Program-made: the position numbers and the translations under genes
The notes under the pieces: generated by a model
The model's database searches: none
The model's input: the letters and a program-made list of their open reading frames with translations, nothing else
What the model was told of the DNA's origin: nothing
Assembly: GCA_910573745.1 (NCBI GenBank)
Contig: CAJSYI010000032.1
Span: forward strand, 1 to 34,366
DNA length: 34,366 nt
Source: Muribaculaceae bacterium
Lineage (GTDB): Bacteria; Bacteroidota; Bacteroidia; Bacteroidales; Muribaculaceae
Reading direction: 5' to 3'
Part shown: in pieces, positions 26,301-33,639 of the stretch
How positions within the stretch are numbered: position 1 is the stretch's first letter
How the letters are laid out: the number at the start of each line of letters is the position of its first letter

Positions 26301-27987
26301 AGCCCCTTACGGCGGCGACGGAAAGGCGATATGGATGAAATCAGGGGCAAGACGCTGTCTGCCGGATTCGGCAATGTCTCCGACGGTGCATGTTTTCCCG
26401 GAGGATTATGCAGTGAAGGAGCCAGGCAGGCCTATGAAAGTTGTGGAGGACAGAATCAGATATAATGTCTACAGGGGTATTAATGCTTCTGATATTGAGG
26501 GTATAGAGTGGTCGATGCTGGCTGCCGGACTCAAAGACAGGGAATACTCCGATAAAGATTGGCTGTCGCTCCCGAAGGGAGTATACAGATACGGCGTCAA
26601 AGCCGTGTATGCAGACGGAGAAGAGTCGGCTATGAATGTTGCGGACAGCATCGGCAGAGACATGGAGACCTCGCTTAGGATAAGGGTCATGACAGACACT
26701 CCTGAGAGTGAGGCTAATGGCACTTCCTACAGCCTGGTCTCAGAAGACGGACGGTTCGTATATGAGGGAGTCTTCGACGTAAGCGGATGTGTCGATGTCA
26801 AGGGTGTCTGGAAAAACCGATATGCGTTGACTGTTCTCAAGGATGGCTTTATGCCTGTTCGGCAAGACCTTGACCTGAGTGAGGAGAATTCATACAGCGT
26901 GAGCCTGAACCTTATGGAAGACCGCAAGGCTCCTGAGAACCTGCAGGCGGTTGTAGAAGGGAAGTATGACTCAGACATTATGATAGTATGGAATTTCCCT
27001 GATATGATTTCCGAGGGATTCGAGGATCATCCTGACTTCACGATAAACTCTCCCGGCAATTACGGCTGGCAGTACATCGACGGTGACGGAGCCGAGACGG
27101 GTGCGTTCAGTGGATATGAGTGGCCTGGCAGGTTCCAGCCGATGGCATATATGGTGTTCAACCCTTATGCCACACAGCCCGATTGCTCTGTCTTGGGCAT
27201 ATATCCCTATGAGGGGAACAAGTTCCTTGTTGATTTCGCGGCATATGGTGTGCCTAACGATGACTGGTTCATATCTCCGCGTCTCTTCTTCAAGGAGGAT
27301 TTCCGTTTCAGCTTCTATGCAAGCAGTATGAGATGGGGAGCGCAGGAGACTATGCAGGTTGGGTATTCCAATACGGGCTGCGAACCTTCCGATTTCATAT
27401 TATTGGCCGACAATCAGCTCGTTGATGGCTTCTGGACTGAGTATTCTTACGATATCCCCGCTACAGCCAAGTATGTCGCGATTCATTCCATATCCGAACA
27501 GTGTCAAATCTTTATGGTGGACAATGTTCGTATCGGTCTGCCGTCGCTCTTCGGAAACGACCGTTACGCCGTCAGAAGAATGCCAAAGGCGGCCGGCGCG
27601 TATGAGGTTTTCCTCGATGGCGAAAAGTCCGGTGAGACGTCAGAGACATCATTCTTGCTGAAGAACCTTGGCATCGGCCATCATACGGTGGGTGTGCGCT
27701 CTGTATATACCTCCGGCTATTCGCCGCTTTCGACAATCGACATCGAGGTTACGACATCCGGCATTGAGGACATTGAAGATTCCGAGATTGGATTCAACCT
27801 TGACGGCAGGATGCTTTCCGTAACCGGGGAATATCGCGCAGTATCGCTCTACGCCGTTGATGGCAAAGCTATGTTGACCGAGGGCAACATAGGGATGCAC
27901 GATCTGTCTGGTCTTGAAGAGGGAATCTACATGCTTGTCATCGATACGTCTCGCGGCAAGATGAGCCATAAGCTTCAGCTGCGCTGA
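23350..27987 (+). CDS. Giant secreted multidomain protein (FN3, choice-of-anchor-J, carboxypeptidase-regulatory-like)
   Basis: 1,545 residues with a signal peptide (about 1-27). Visible regions: an N-terminal propeller-like part (about 30-280, repeated YAYDMEDGTV and YKVNKVSGECTVV strands), FN3-like domains (about 285-485), a first choice-of-anchor-J domain (about 485-635, with HDWLISPRVSM), two carboxypeptidase-regulatory-like beta modules (about 635-795, VEGVVSCSGVPVADAVV and VSGRVMDAVGDAVTDASV), a further beta region, FN3-like linkers, a second choice-of-anchor-J domain (about 1215-1400, with NDDWFISPRLFF), and a C-terminal sorting-like domain (about 1470-1545, LYAVDGKAML and KLQLR). No protease triad was recognised, so adhesion or substrate binding at the surface is more likely. 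It shares both end modules with the preceding gene. Confidence 0.82.
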   Translation: MIKPNRFVQACATTALLCMASAAVYAEAAESKCVWSLLTGQLDNRSPETGIVTYDLASPQTYNMVHNVSNGNSLGAGVVVDGVFYWFEYLQREYGYDSEALYAYDMEDGTVRVVQSYNGQRMGICFSSPTYDYQTKTVYALAGLMGGSDLASVDLETGNVAKLMPLTGLVKNTEYNYDDFLKAIAVNYDGDMYGVSYWGYLYKVNKVSGECTVVAPLDFNPEQAIMYHTSLAFDNETNELYWRVYTYANMYDQLRKINIYDGTSSQVGIFSDDRLMGDFHIPFTVAPPGAPAKVGGLSVVVDADGMPGCTLRWTNPSKTYGRGGTLESLTKVEIYRNNELVASMDNPGIGKEMSWHDDVPASALYSYRVVPYNEAGKGDTSAVSMFVGQGIPMPVSGLSLTAEGSAARLVWTAPDHGKFDAYLDKASLVFEITRSDGVIVAADCRDTQFIDNTIDNLARYRYTVRAKNIGGVSSEVVSEGVVCGPPVNLPHTFAFSSQEEFDTWERIDANGDESTWYYNTWPSCGAKSDYNYVYDYPAHDWLISPRVSMEAGKHYKVVFDALPGNKNVTEIVAVSFGADNTPQRQDSVAQFEFRSAKAETLRVSLPVVENDGEYCFGFLHRSVEPDFSLTIGNVRVEEDHDGCVEGVVSCSGVPVADAVVATADGLYSTTTDEAGHYALGYLPAGSHVVVVSALGYSDGRNTVVVKELETVASDFTLEALPRYSVSGRVMDAVGDAVTDASVSLGGYNSYSVSTGSDGRFEIADVFAHEGYSLVIERNNLMTHRETIDLHGDRDCGDIVLDDNLKTPYKVVASQGGDAVSVKWMAPLGDPREIRYDDGRFERSLGLEQGTASSVFGHVNRTPSVVYGCRFHIASRVEIPNHYSVSLYVIDLDEDGNPTDKVLYSNSYVPVTDDVWTEFELPAPVDCPNGYMMGVAYSGILSLSIDNGENLVPYVNCYCSDYATGKWYYLDDSDFKSNFAFRSVSAPYGGDGKAIWMKSGARRCLPDSAMSPTVHVFPEDYAVKEPGRPMKVVEDRIRYNVYRGINASDIEGIEWSMLAAGLKDREYSDKDWLSLPKGVYRYGVKAVYADGEESAMNVADSIGRDMETSLRIRVMTDTPESEANGTSYSLVSEDGRFVYEGVFDVSGCVDVKGVWKNRYALTVLKDGFMPVRQDLDLSEENSYSVSLNLMEDRKAPENLQAVVEGKYDSDIMIVWNFPDMISEGFEDHPDFTINSPGNYGWQYIDGDGAETGAFSGYEWPGRFQPMAYMVFNPYATQPDCSVLGIYPYEGNKFLVDFAAYGVPNDDWFISPRLFFKEDFRFSFYASSMRWGAQETMQVGYSNTGCEPSDFILLADNQLVDGFWTEYSYDIPATAKYVAIHSISEQCQIFMVDNVRIGLPSLFGNDRYAVRRMPKAAGAYEVFLDGEKSGETSETSFLLKNLGIGHHTVGVRSVYTSGYSPLSTIDIEVTTSGIEDIEDSEIGFNLDGRMLSVTGEYRAVSLYAVDGKAMLTEGNIGMHDLSGLEEGIYMLVIDTSRGKMSHKLQLR

Positions 27988-28021
27988 TTCTCGGTTTCCG
28001 GCCATGTCTGGCCGTCCGCAT

Positions 28022-28070
28022 AAGGACACGTGGGGCAATATTCCAAAATTGCTCTACGTGTCTTGTTTTT
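28022..28070 (+). terminator. Intrinsic terminator after the secreted-protein operon
   Basis: 15-base arms (28025-28039 and 28048-28062) pair with two G-U wobbles around an 8-base loop and are followed by TTGTTTTT. It lies 37 bases after the stop of the giant protein gene. Confidence 0.85.
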
Positions 28071-28099
28071 CAAAAGATGGTTAAGGACGACACTCACGG

Positions 28100-28107
28100 T
28101 ATATTTG
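28100..28107 (+). promoter_or_regulatory. Promoter -7 box for the acetyltransferase gene
   Basis: TATATTTG matches TAnnTTTG, 93 bases upstream of the acetyltransferase ATG and just after the terminator. Confidence 0.5.
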
Positions 28108-28200
28108 CAGTCCTGTCCACACGTTGTTATGTATGATGCCAACGCGGCACGTCTCCTCGCTCTGTTGCAATAATATGTGCTGGACTGCGTTTTTGCATAT

Positions 28201-28737
28201 ATGAGAGTGATTGAGACCGGGCGGCTTGTTTTGCGCACTTGGTATGATGAGGATGTGGCTCCGTTTGCAGAGATGAATGCAGACAAGGAGGTGATGGAGC
28301 ATTTCCCTGCCACTCTTTCCTTTGAAGAAACAATGCGGTTCTATGATCGCATAACAGCCGGACACGATGCGTTCGGCTATGGGCTTTATGCGGTGGAATT
28401 GAAGGGTTGCGGCGAATTCATCGGTTACACTGGGTTTCAACGTTTTGATTTCGGGACCGGATTCTCACCGGGAATTGAGATTGGCTGGAGGCTTGCGAGG
28501 AAGCATTGGAACCAGGGCTATGCCACGGAAGCGGCGAATGCCTGCGTAGATTATGCCCGGAAGCACCGGATGTTCAAAGAGATATATTCATTCACTGCGG
28601 TATGCAATCATCGTTCGGAACGTGTGATGCAGAAGATCGGAATGGAGAGGCAGGGCGTATTTTGGCATCCGTCGTTGCCGGAAGGCCATAGGTTGCAGGC
28701 GCATGTGCTTTACAAACTTGATTTGTGGAAGGAATGA
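28201..28737 (+). CDS. GNAT acetyltransferase, RimJ/RimL type
   Basis: 178 residues from ATG 28201, preferred to an in-frame GTG at 28177 because the family begins at this point (MRVIETGRLVLRTWYDED). The Acetyltransf_3 fold is complete: FIGYTGF strand, IEIGWRLARKHWNQGYATEA as the acetyl-CoA-binding segment, then the Asn-containing AVCNHRSERVMQKIGME typical of RimJ/RimL relatives. It moves an acetyl group from acetyl-CoA to an amine, often a protein N-terminus or small molecule; the substrate is unknown. Its stop overlaps the ATG of the next gene (ATGA at 28734-28737), so the two are coupled. Confidence 0.88.
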   Translation: MRVIETGRLVLRTWYDEDVAPFAEMNADKEVMEHFPATLSFEETMRFYDRITAGHDAFGYGLYAVELKGCGEFIGYTGFQRFDFGTGFSPGIEIGWRLARKHWNQGYATEAANACVDYARKHRMFKEIYSFTAVCNHRSERVMQKIGMERQGVFWHPSLPEGHRLQAHVLYKLDLWKE

Positions 28738-29057
28738 CAAAAGCTGATAAACTCGAACTGTGCGACTGGATGCTTGTCTTTTCGACGGCAATCGCCCGTG
28801 GCTTCAAGCATGCAGCTCGAAGCCACGGGCGGCCGCGATGTGTTGTGGGTATGGCTTCACGTGGTTGTAGGCTGCTTGTTTTTCGCCAACATCGTTTGGC
28901 ATCTGTATCTGCATTTCGGCTGGAGGTCTTGGATTCAGCGTCTGAGGAAGCAAAATCCCGGGTAACGCGTTGGTTGGCGATTCTTGTCCTCGCCATTGGC
29001 CATACTGTGAAGCGTATCAGGTTCTTCAAATCGAGAAGATTGTCCAAGTGTGCCTGA
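28734..29057 (+). pseudogene. Small three-helix membrane protein (DUF4405/cytochrome b-like), two frameshifts
   Basis: The start ATG overlaps the acetyltransferase stop. The first frame gives DKLELCDWMLVFSTAIA. Deleting one C from the CCC at 28795-28797 joins it to a second frame with SSMQLEATGGRDVLWVWLH and NIVWHLYLHFGW. Adding one A to the run at 28952-28955 returns to the first frame, KSRVTRWLAILVLAIGH, ending at 29057. The repaired 107-residue protein has three hydrophobic helices with several His residues, like DUF4405/cytochrome-b-type membrane proteins. Two compensating single-base changes in homopolymers suggest either sequencing errors or a young pseudogene. No single frame makes sense alone. 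Confidence 0.55.
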
Positions 29058-29113
29058 TATGCTCTTGACAGCTTCTATGTTTTATGCAGTCTGTGAATGC
29101 TGATTTGGTGTTT

Positions 29114-30007
29114 TTACAGATGCCAGATTCTGCTGCGGTAGGCTTTCAGCTCATTTTCCGGAAACCGGACTATAGCTTTGTCAAATTCACGAAGGATTGC
29201 GGTTTTGTCATCGGGCAATGCTCCTGTGATCGGTACCGTGTTGGATATATGGTGGCCGAGCAGGTTGACTTTGATGTTCAACTTGTCGATGAGCGTCCGC
29301 ATCTCCATCAGTCGTTCGATTTCCGGCTCTTCGATATATGTGCCGTCCAGCACTTCCTGATAAAGCTGGGATTCCGGGAATATGGTCAGCGACACGATGT
29401 TGATGATGCAAGGGTGGAGCCGGTTCAGCACATCGGCTGTGGCCGCCGCGCCCGCCTCGCCGTTGCCTTTGCCTCCGAGTCCGTTGAGATAGAAGACATT
29501 GTAGCGTATTCCGGCCTCGTCAAGCTTTGACAGTTGTTCAAGAATGTCGGAGGCGCGGTAACCCTTGTTCATACGCTCCAAAGTGGGGTCGTGGGCGGTC
29601 TCGATGCCGATGTTTATGCTGTCGAGTTTCAGATGGTGGAGATTCTTCAGCTCTTCCACAGATTTGGAAGTTATGTCTGTAACACGCGCAAACATCCCGA
29701 ATGATGCCAAATGGGGAAGATGCTTTCTCAAAAGGAGTGCGACATCCATCAGTTTGCTGTAGCTCAACGCAAAAGGATTAGCACCTGTAAGATAAACCCT
29801 GCGGGCACGTGGTTGCCACTGCCGGATCGTTTTCAGGTCTGCCTCAATTTCCGAAAGTGGAGACATTCGGAACGGAGTGCCGTGATAGAGGCTGCAAAAC
29901 TTGCATCTGTGCCAAGTGCAGCCTGAAGTCAGTTGCAGGAGCTGGGAACCGGCTTCGTATGGCGGTCGCCAAACCTGCCCTGTGAAATGTAGCTCAGGAT
30001 ACATCAT
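29114..30007 (-). CDS. Radical SAM protein
   Basis: 297 residues. The iron-sulfur motif is TSGCTWHRCKFCSLYHG with Cys30, Cys35 and Cys38, spaced CX4CX2C, as in a group of B12-independent radical SAM proteins of unknown substrate. GANPFALSYSKL, INIGIETAHD and RMNKGYRASDILEQL follow the usual barrel layout for SAM binding. There is no SPASM or extra cluster domain. It is read alone, divergent from the HxlR gene, from a -7 box TAATTTTG (complement of 30038-30045). Its reaction cannot be stated. An alternative ATG is the second codon. Confidence 0.85.
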   Translation of the reverse strand: MMYPELHFTGQVWRPPYEAGSQLLQLTSGCTWHRCKFCSLYHGTPFRMSPLSEIEADLKTIRQWQPRARRVYLTGANPFALSYSKLMDVALLLRKHLPHLASFGMFARVTDITSKSVEELKNLHHLKLDSINIGIETAHDPTLERMNKGYRASDILEQLSKLDEAGIRYNVFYLNGLGGKGNGEAGAAATADVLNRLHPCIINIVSLTIFPESQLYQEVLDGTYIEEPEIERLMEMRTLIDKLNIKVNLLGHHISNTVPITGALPDDKTAILREFDKAIVRFPENELKAYRSRIWHL

Positions 30008-30037
30008 ATCTCAATGTTTTTTCGTAATTTTACACCG

Positions 30038-30045
30038 CAAAATTA
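30038..30045 (-). promoter_or_regulatory. Promoter -7 box for the radical SAM gene
   Basis: The minus strand reads TAATTTTG, matching TAnnTTTG, 31 bases upstream of the start. Confidence 0.5.
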
Positions 30046-30142
30046 GGCGATTGCCAGAGGGGAAACAACAACTTGCCAAATGGTTAGACCCTTACCTGAA
30101 AGTCAGTTCTGCTCGGTATCAGCCTGTTTTGCTTCATTGACG

Positions 30143-30493
30143 ATGGCAAAAAAACTGGACTACGAATATTGCAAGGCGGCTCCTATGCTCGAATGGTTCG
30201 GCAACAAGTGGGCATTGGTTGTTCTCATGAAGATTTCAGAAAACGAACCTGTACGCTTCAACGAACTGTACCGCAACATTCCGTCGGTGTCGGAGAAAGT
30301 GTTGTCGCAGGTGCTTCGTCAGTTGACTGTTGACGGCATAATCCGCCGTGAGCTGTTCGCCGATGTGCCGCCACGTACGGAATACTCGGTTACGGACTTA
30401 GGCAAAACGCTGCTGCCACATGTGGAAGCTCTCATAAACTGGGGACGCGAGAACTTCGACCAGATAATGTCGAATCGCCAAAAACGGGAATGA
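30143..30493 (+). CDS. HxlR-family transcriptional regulator
   Basis: 116 residues from ATG 30143; the frame opens earlier but the added N-terminus has no family match. The winged helix is typical of HxlR: YCKAAPMLEWFGNKWALVVL, RFNELYRNIPSVSEKVLSQV, LRQLTVDGIIRREL, then PPRTEYSVTDLGKTLLP as the wing. A single Cys (CKAAP) stands where redox- or electrophile-sensing HxlR proteins carry theirs. HxlR proteins regulate neighbouring oxidoreductase or detoxification genes. The DJ-1/PfpI gene follows 48 bases downstream in the same direction. Confidence 0.92.
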   Translation: MAKKLDYEYCKAAPMLEWFGNKWALVVLMKISENEPVRFNELYRNIPSVSEKVLSQVLRQLTVDGIIRRELFADVPPRTEYSVTDLGKTLLPHVEALINWGRENFDQIMSNRQKRE

Positions 30494-30541
30494 AGATATG
30501 ATGTGCCAGTTATTTCCCAATCTTGGAAAAAGTAAATGTAA

Positions 30542-31156
30542 ATGAAGACTATGAGCAACGAAATCCTTTATGTACTCCTGCCGGACTATGCCGCGCACGA
30601 GGCCGTCTATCTCTCGCAGGCCATCGCTTCCGATGAGTTTGCTATGAAAGAGAATCCGAAGTATGTCAATAAAGTCGTCGCGCCTACGATGGAGCCTGTC
30701 AGATCAATCGGCGGTTTCCGCACATTGCCCGATTATTCTTTTGACACAATGCCTGACGATTACGCCGCACTGGTGCTTATCGGCGGCTTCGGGTGGGGTA
30801 CGCCTGTTGCGGAGCAGGTCGTGCCGATTGTTCGGCAAGCCATTGAAAAAGGAAAGGTTGTCGGTGCAATCTGCAACGGGGCTTCGTTTATGGCAAAGCA
30901 CGGATTCCTCAATGCGGTGAAGCATACAGGAAATGGTCAGGAACAACTGAAACTATGGGGCGGCGACAACTATGCCAATCCTGAAGGCTACATCCGTTCC
31001 CAGGCAGTAAACGACAAGAATATAGTAACGGCCAACGGCTCCGCCACCCTCGAATTTGCCAAAGAGTTGTTGTCGCTTCTCGGAAACGATACGCCTGAAC
31101 GTATTGAAATGTACTATCAATTCAACAAGCAGGGATTTTGCAATCTGTTTCAATAA
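30542..31156 (+). CDS. DJ-1/PfpI (class I glutamine amidotransferase-like) protein
   Basis: 204 residues with the DJ-1/PfpI flavodoxin-like fold: NEILYVLLPDYAAHEAVYL (Glu20 near the expected acidic residue), ALVLIGGFGWG, and the nucleophile elbow GAICNGASF with Cys111. His120 and the SATLEFAKELL helix follow. Relatives act as glyoxalases, chaperones or hydrolases against reactive aldehydes. The Cys-Glu pair is present, but the activity cannot be chosen from sequence. The adjacent HxlR gene fits induction by electrophilic stress (inference). Confidence 0.88.
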   Translation: MKTMSNEILYVLLPDYAAHEAVYLSQAIASDEFAMKENPKYVNKVVAPTMEPVRSIGGFRTLPDYSFDTMPDDYAALVLIGGFGWGTPVAEQVVPIVRQAIEKGKVVGAICNGASFMAKHGFLNAVKHTGNGQEQLKLWGGDNYANPEGYIRSQAVNDKNIVTANGSATLEFAKELLSLLGNDTPERIEMYYQFNKQGFCNLFQ

Positions 31157-31302
31157 CAGGCATAAGTCAATTGCCTTTTGCCACGACACCGGAATGACCA
31201 TGACGGCTATACCGAAGCCAAATCCGATTTTATCAGAAAGGTTTTGAATCTGGCGGGCAAAGAGTGAAGGGTTATGATTCCCGCATGGCCTGGCGAGGCG
31301 GT

Positions 31303-32997
31303 TTAGAAGCCTATGCGTGGATGAGATGTGTGGAGCCGTTCATGTCGGCAGAGGTCGAAGATGTCTGAGAGGTCGGCGGTCTCTTTTCCGGAGAGGATGG
31401 AGCTGACCGATTGTTTGCGCACTATGTTCTCTATTTCACCTCCGGATAAATCGAACTGTTGTGCAAGCGCCAAGGCTTCATCGTCCTTGAGGCATGGCAT
31501 CATTGACTGCCAGATGCGGGCGCGGGTTTCCGCCGTCGGTCGGCTGAACTGAATCTTGTAGAGGAAACGGCGTTCAAAGGCTTTGTCGAGATTAGAGGTC
31601 AGGTTGGTGGTCGCAATCATGATGCCTTCAAGGTTTTCCATCTCCTGAAGGATTATGTTCTGTATGGAGTTCTCCATCTTGTCGGCGGCACGGGCAGCGT
31701 TTTCCATACGGATGCCGAGCACGGCATCGGCTTCGTTGAAAAGCAGTATGGGAGCGGTTGTGGAGTTTTTGCAGATGTTGCGGTATCGTTCGAACAAGGC
31801 TTTGATGTTCTTTTCGCTTTCACCTATCCAGCAGCTCTTGATTTTGTCGATGTCCACCCGTAGTATCCTGCGCTTGGTGGCACGTGCAATCTGATAGACT
31901 GTTTCGGTCTTTCCAGTGCCGGGTGTTCCGTAGAACAGACAGCAGAACCCCGTGCGCATTCCGGCCTTTTCAAGCCTGGTCTGAACATCGCGGAATCTCT
32001 CTTCCCCGAGAATCGACGTGAGGTCTTCTATCTGACGTTTTTCACTGTCATTGTAAACGAGCCTTTTTTCAGGAAAAGAGTCGGGGAGGATCAGGTCTTT
32101 TTCAGACCTGCCGATGCGGGACAGGTTGAGTTCGTCAAGGAACTCCTCTTTTGCCGCTTCTGTAAGTTTGAAGGCATCAGAGCGCGCCATGCCGTCTTCA
32201 TTGACGTTTTCAATGAGCCTGTTGGCGAAAAGTGCGGATGAATGGCTCCTTAGCAGGTTTTTCATCCATCGGGGCATACGGTTTTCGTCGTATATGCAGT
32301 CCATGTCGTCAAATCTGATGTTGTCGTCATCGTTTTCTACGTACATATGCGCCATATATGTGAAGAGCACAATCTCGTCATCATCCATATTGCATCGCAT
32401 CAGAGACTTGGCAAAATGGGAGTCCTTTATCTGGTCAAGCAGATGCTTGGTTTCGGCAACCAGTGTGGCATAGGTCAATTCATCATCTTCCTTTTCATTG
32501 ATCAGCAAGTTTATGCGTTCAAAGAAACCGTCGAGACTTGACACCGTGTCGTTGACAGGAACATAAGGCTTGTTGTTTCGCAGAGATTCGAGTACGGCGG
32601 GCGGCACGCGGTAGCAGACCGATGTGCGGGAACGGGCGGCACGCACATAGCGTTTTGCCTCCAACGCGTCAACATCTCCTGCCAGTCTCAATATCTTGAT
32701 GGTTCTGCAGCCGAGATATTCCGCTATGGATGAAATTTTTATGTTGTGGTCTTCGCTGCGGTCGATGAATATGGCTAGCAAGACTGTCTGCACAGGCGTA
32801 AGCTTGAGTTTACGCGAGGCATATTTGATGTGGGCCGATGCCTTATGGAGAAAATCCGAGTCAAGATTGGAGTTTTCTGCCAGCTCCACGATGTACTCGA
32901 ATGCTTCGAGGATGCTTTTGGGCTTGGCGTTTACAGCGTTTTCTTTCTGCTTCGACTTGTCCTGATATGTGGATTTCGTAGATTCGTTCATATTCAT
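31303..32997 (-). CDS. AAA+ ATPase with winged-helix-like N-terminal region
   Basis: 564 residues. The first about 320 residues are helical, with a segment (IKISSIAEYLGCRTIKILR, about 87-105) like a DNA-binding winged helix. The AAA core has Walker A YGTPGTGKTETV (Gly-Lys-Thr near 362-364), a Walker B variant ILLFNEADAVLG (417-428, Asn instead of Asp before Glu), sensor ATTNLTSNL (462-470) and the Arg finger FERRF (474-478). It resembles FtsH/Cdc48-type single-ring ATPases without a protease domain. It is read after prfH with a 30-base gap and is probably in the same operon, so it may remodel damaged ribosomes or RNA complexes (inference). ATG 32991 (codon 3) is an alternative start. Confidence 0.8.
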   Translation of the reverse strand: MNMNESTKSTYQDKSKQKENAVNAKPKSILEAFEYIVELAENSNLDSDFLHKASAHIKYASRKLKLTPVQTVLLAIFIDRSEDHNIKISSIAEYLGCRTIKILRLAGDVDALEAKRYVRAARSRTSVCYRVPPAVLESLRNNKPYVPVNDTVSSLDGFFERINLLINEKEDDELTYATLVAETKHLLDQIKDSHFAKSLMRCNMDDDEIVLFTYMAHMYVENDDDNIRFDDMDCIYDENRMPRWMKNLLRSHSSALFANRLIENVNEDGMARSDAFKLTEAAKEEFLDELNLSRIGRSEKDLILPDSFPEKRLVYNDSEKRQIEDLTSILGEERFRDVQTRLEKAGMRTGFCCLFYGTPGTGKTETVYQIARATKRRILRVDIDKIKSCWIGESEKNIKALFERYRNICKNSTTAPILLFNEADAVLGIRMENAARAADKMENSIQNIILQEMENLEGIMIATTNLTSNLDKAFERRFLYKIQFSRPTAETRARIWQSMMPCLKDDEALALAQQFDLSGGEIENIVRKQSVSSILSGKETADLSDIFDLCRHERLHTSHPRIGF

Positions 32998-33027
32998 GTG
33001 ATGTTTATGTTTGAGGCATCAGAGATG

Positions 33028-33639
33028 CTACAATTTGCCGGAGAAGGTTTTGACCGGATTGCCACGTTGTAAATCAGAGTGGTTGCTCCAGGCGTCTTTG
33101 GTTGCAGTCGCCAGGAGTTCTTGGCTTTTCTCCTTAAGTTTCAGGAGAAGGCGTTCGCGTGCGAGGGCTTTGTTCTGTGATTGGGAGCGTTCATCGGAAC
33201 ATCGCACTGATATGCCGGATGATATGTGGATTGCACGTACGGCGGTTTCAACTTTGTTGACGTTCTGTCCGCCTTTGCCTCCGGAACGGCAGCTTTCATA
33301 TCTTATGTCGGTTTCGCTGACATCAGGAAGCTCAATTTCGTCAATGAAGTTTACGCCTACAAACCAATTGCGGCGTTTGTGGGTTGGACGATATGAGTTG
33401 GCTGTGGCACGGTATAGAATGGAGCCTTCCCAGTTACGGGCCATTGCTTCAAGCTGCGGTTTTTCGGCATTGCAAGAGAAGGTGATTGACATGAAACATC
33501 CCGGTTCGTTGTCGTGTTCTTCAGCGTCTACCAAATGCAGTAGTGGATACTCCTTCATCAATTCTTTGGCAACAAGCGCGACCGCACGCGCACATTCAAC
33601 AGGCCCTCTGCCTGCCGTTATCTGTATGTACTTCTTCAT
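33028..33639 (-). CDS. prfH: Peptide chain release factor homologue PrfH
   Basis: 203 residues. It has the domain 3 catalytic motif RSGGKGGQNVNKVETAVRA with GGQ at 123-125 and a basic C-terminal tail, but lacks the domain 2 stop-codon reader of RF1/RF2, as PrfH does. The N-terminus (MKKYIQITAGRGPVECARAV) is typical of PrfH rather than ArfB. Work on E. coli relatives shows PrfH releasing peptides from ribosomes cut in the decoding centre, with its RtcB partner resealing the RNA. The start overlaps the rtcB-like stop (ATGA at 33636-33639), showing coupling. The AAA+ gene follows 30 bases downstream. Confidence 0.93.
   Translation of the reverse strand: MKKYIQITAGRGPVECARAVALVAKELMKEYPLLHLVDAEEHDNEPGCFMSITFSCNAEKPQLEAMARNWEGSILYRATANSYRPTHKRRNWFVGVNFIDEIELPDVSETDIRYESCRSGGKGGQNVNKVETAVRAIHISSGISVRCSDERSQSQNKALARERLLLKLKEKSQELLATATKDAWSNHSDLQRGNPVKTFSGKL

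Noticed and set aside
28592..29047. Minus-strand frame of 151 residues over the acetyltransferase end and membrane-protein remnant
   Set aside because: Low-complexity Ser/Arg/Ala composition; the plus-strand reading gives recognisable proteins.
29890..29925. CX4CX2C motif as a broken radical SAM site
   Set aside because: This spacing occurs in an established group of radical SAM proteins with the same context, so it is not an anomaly.
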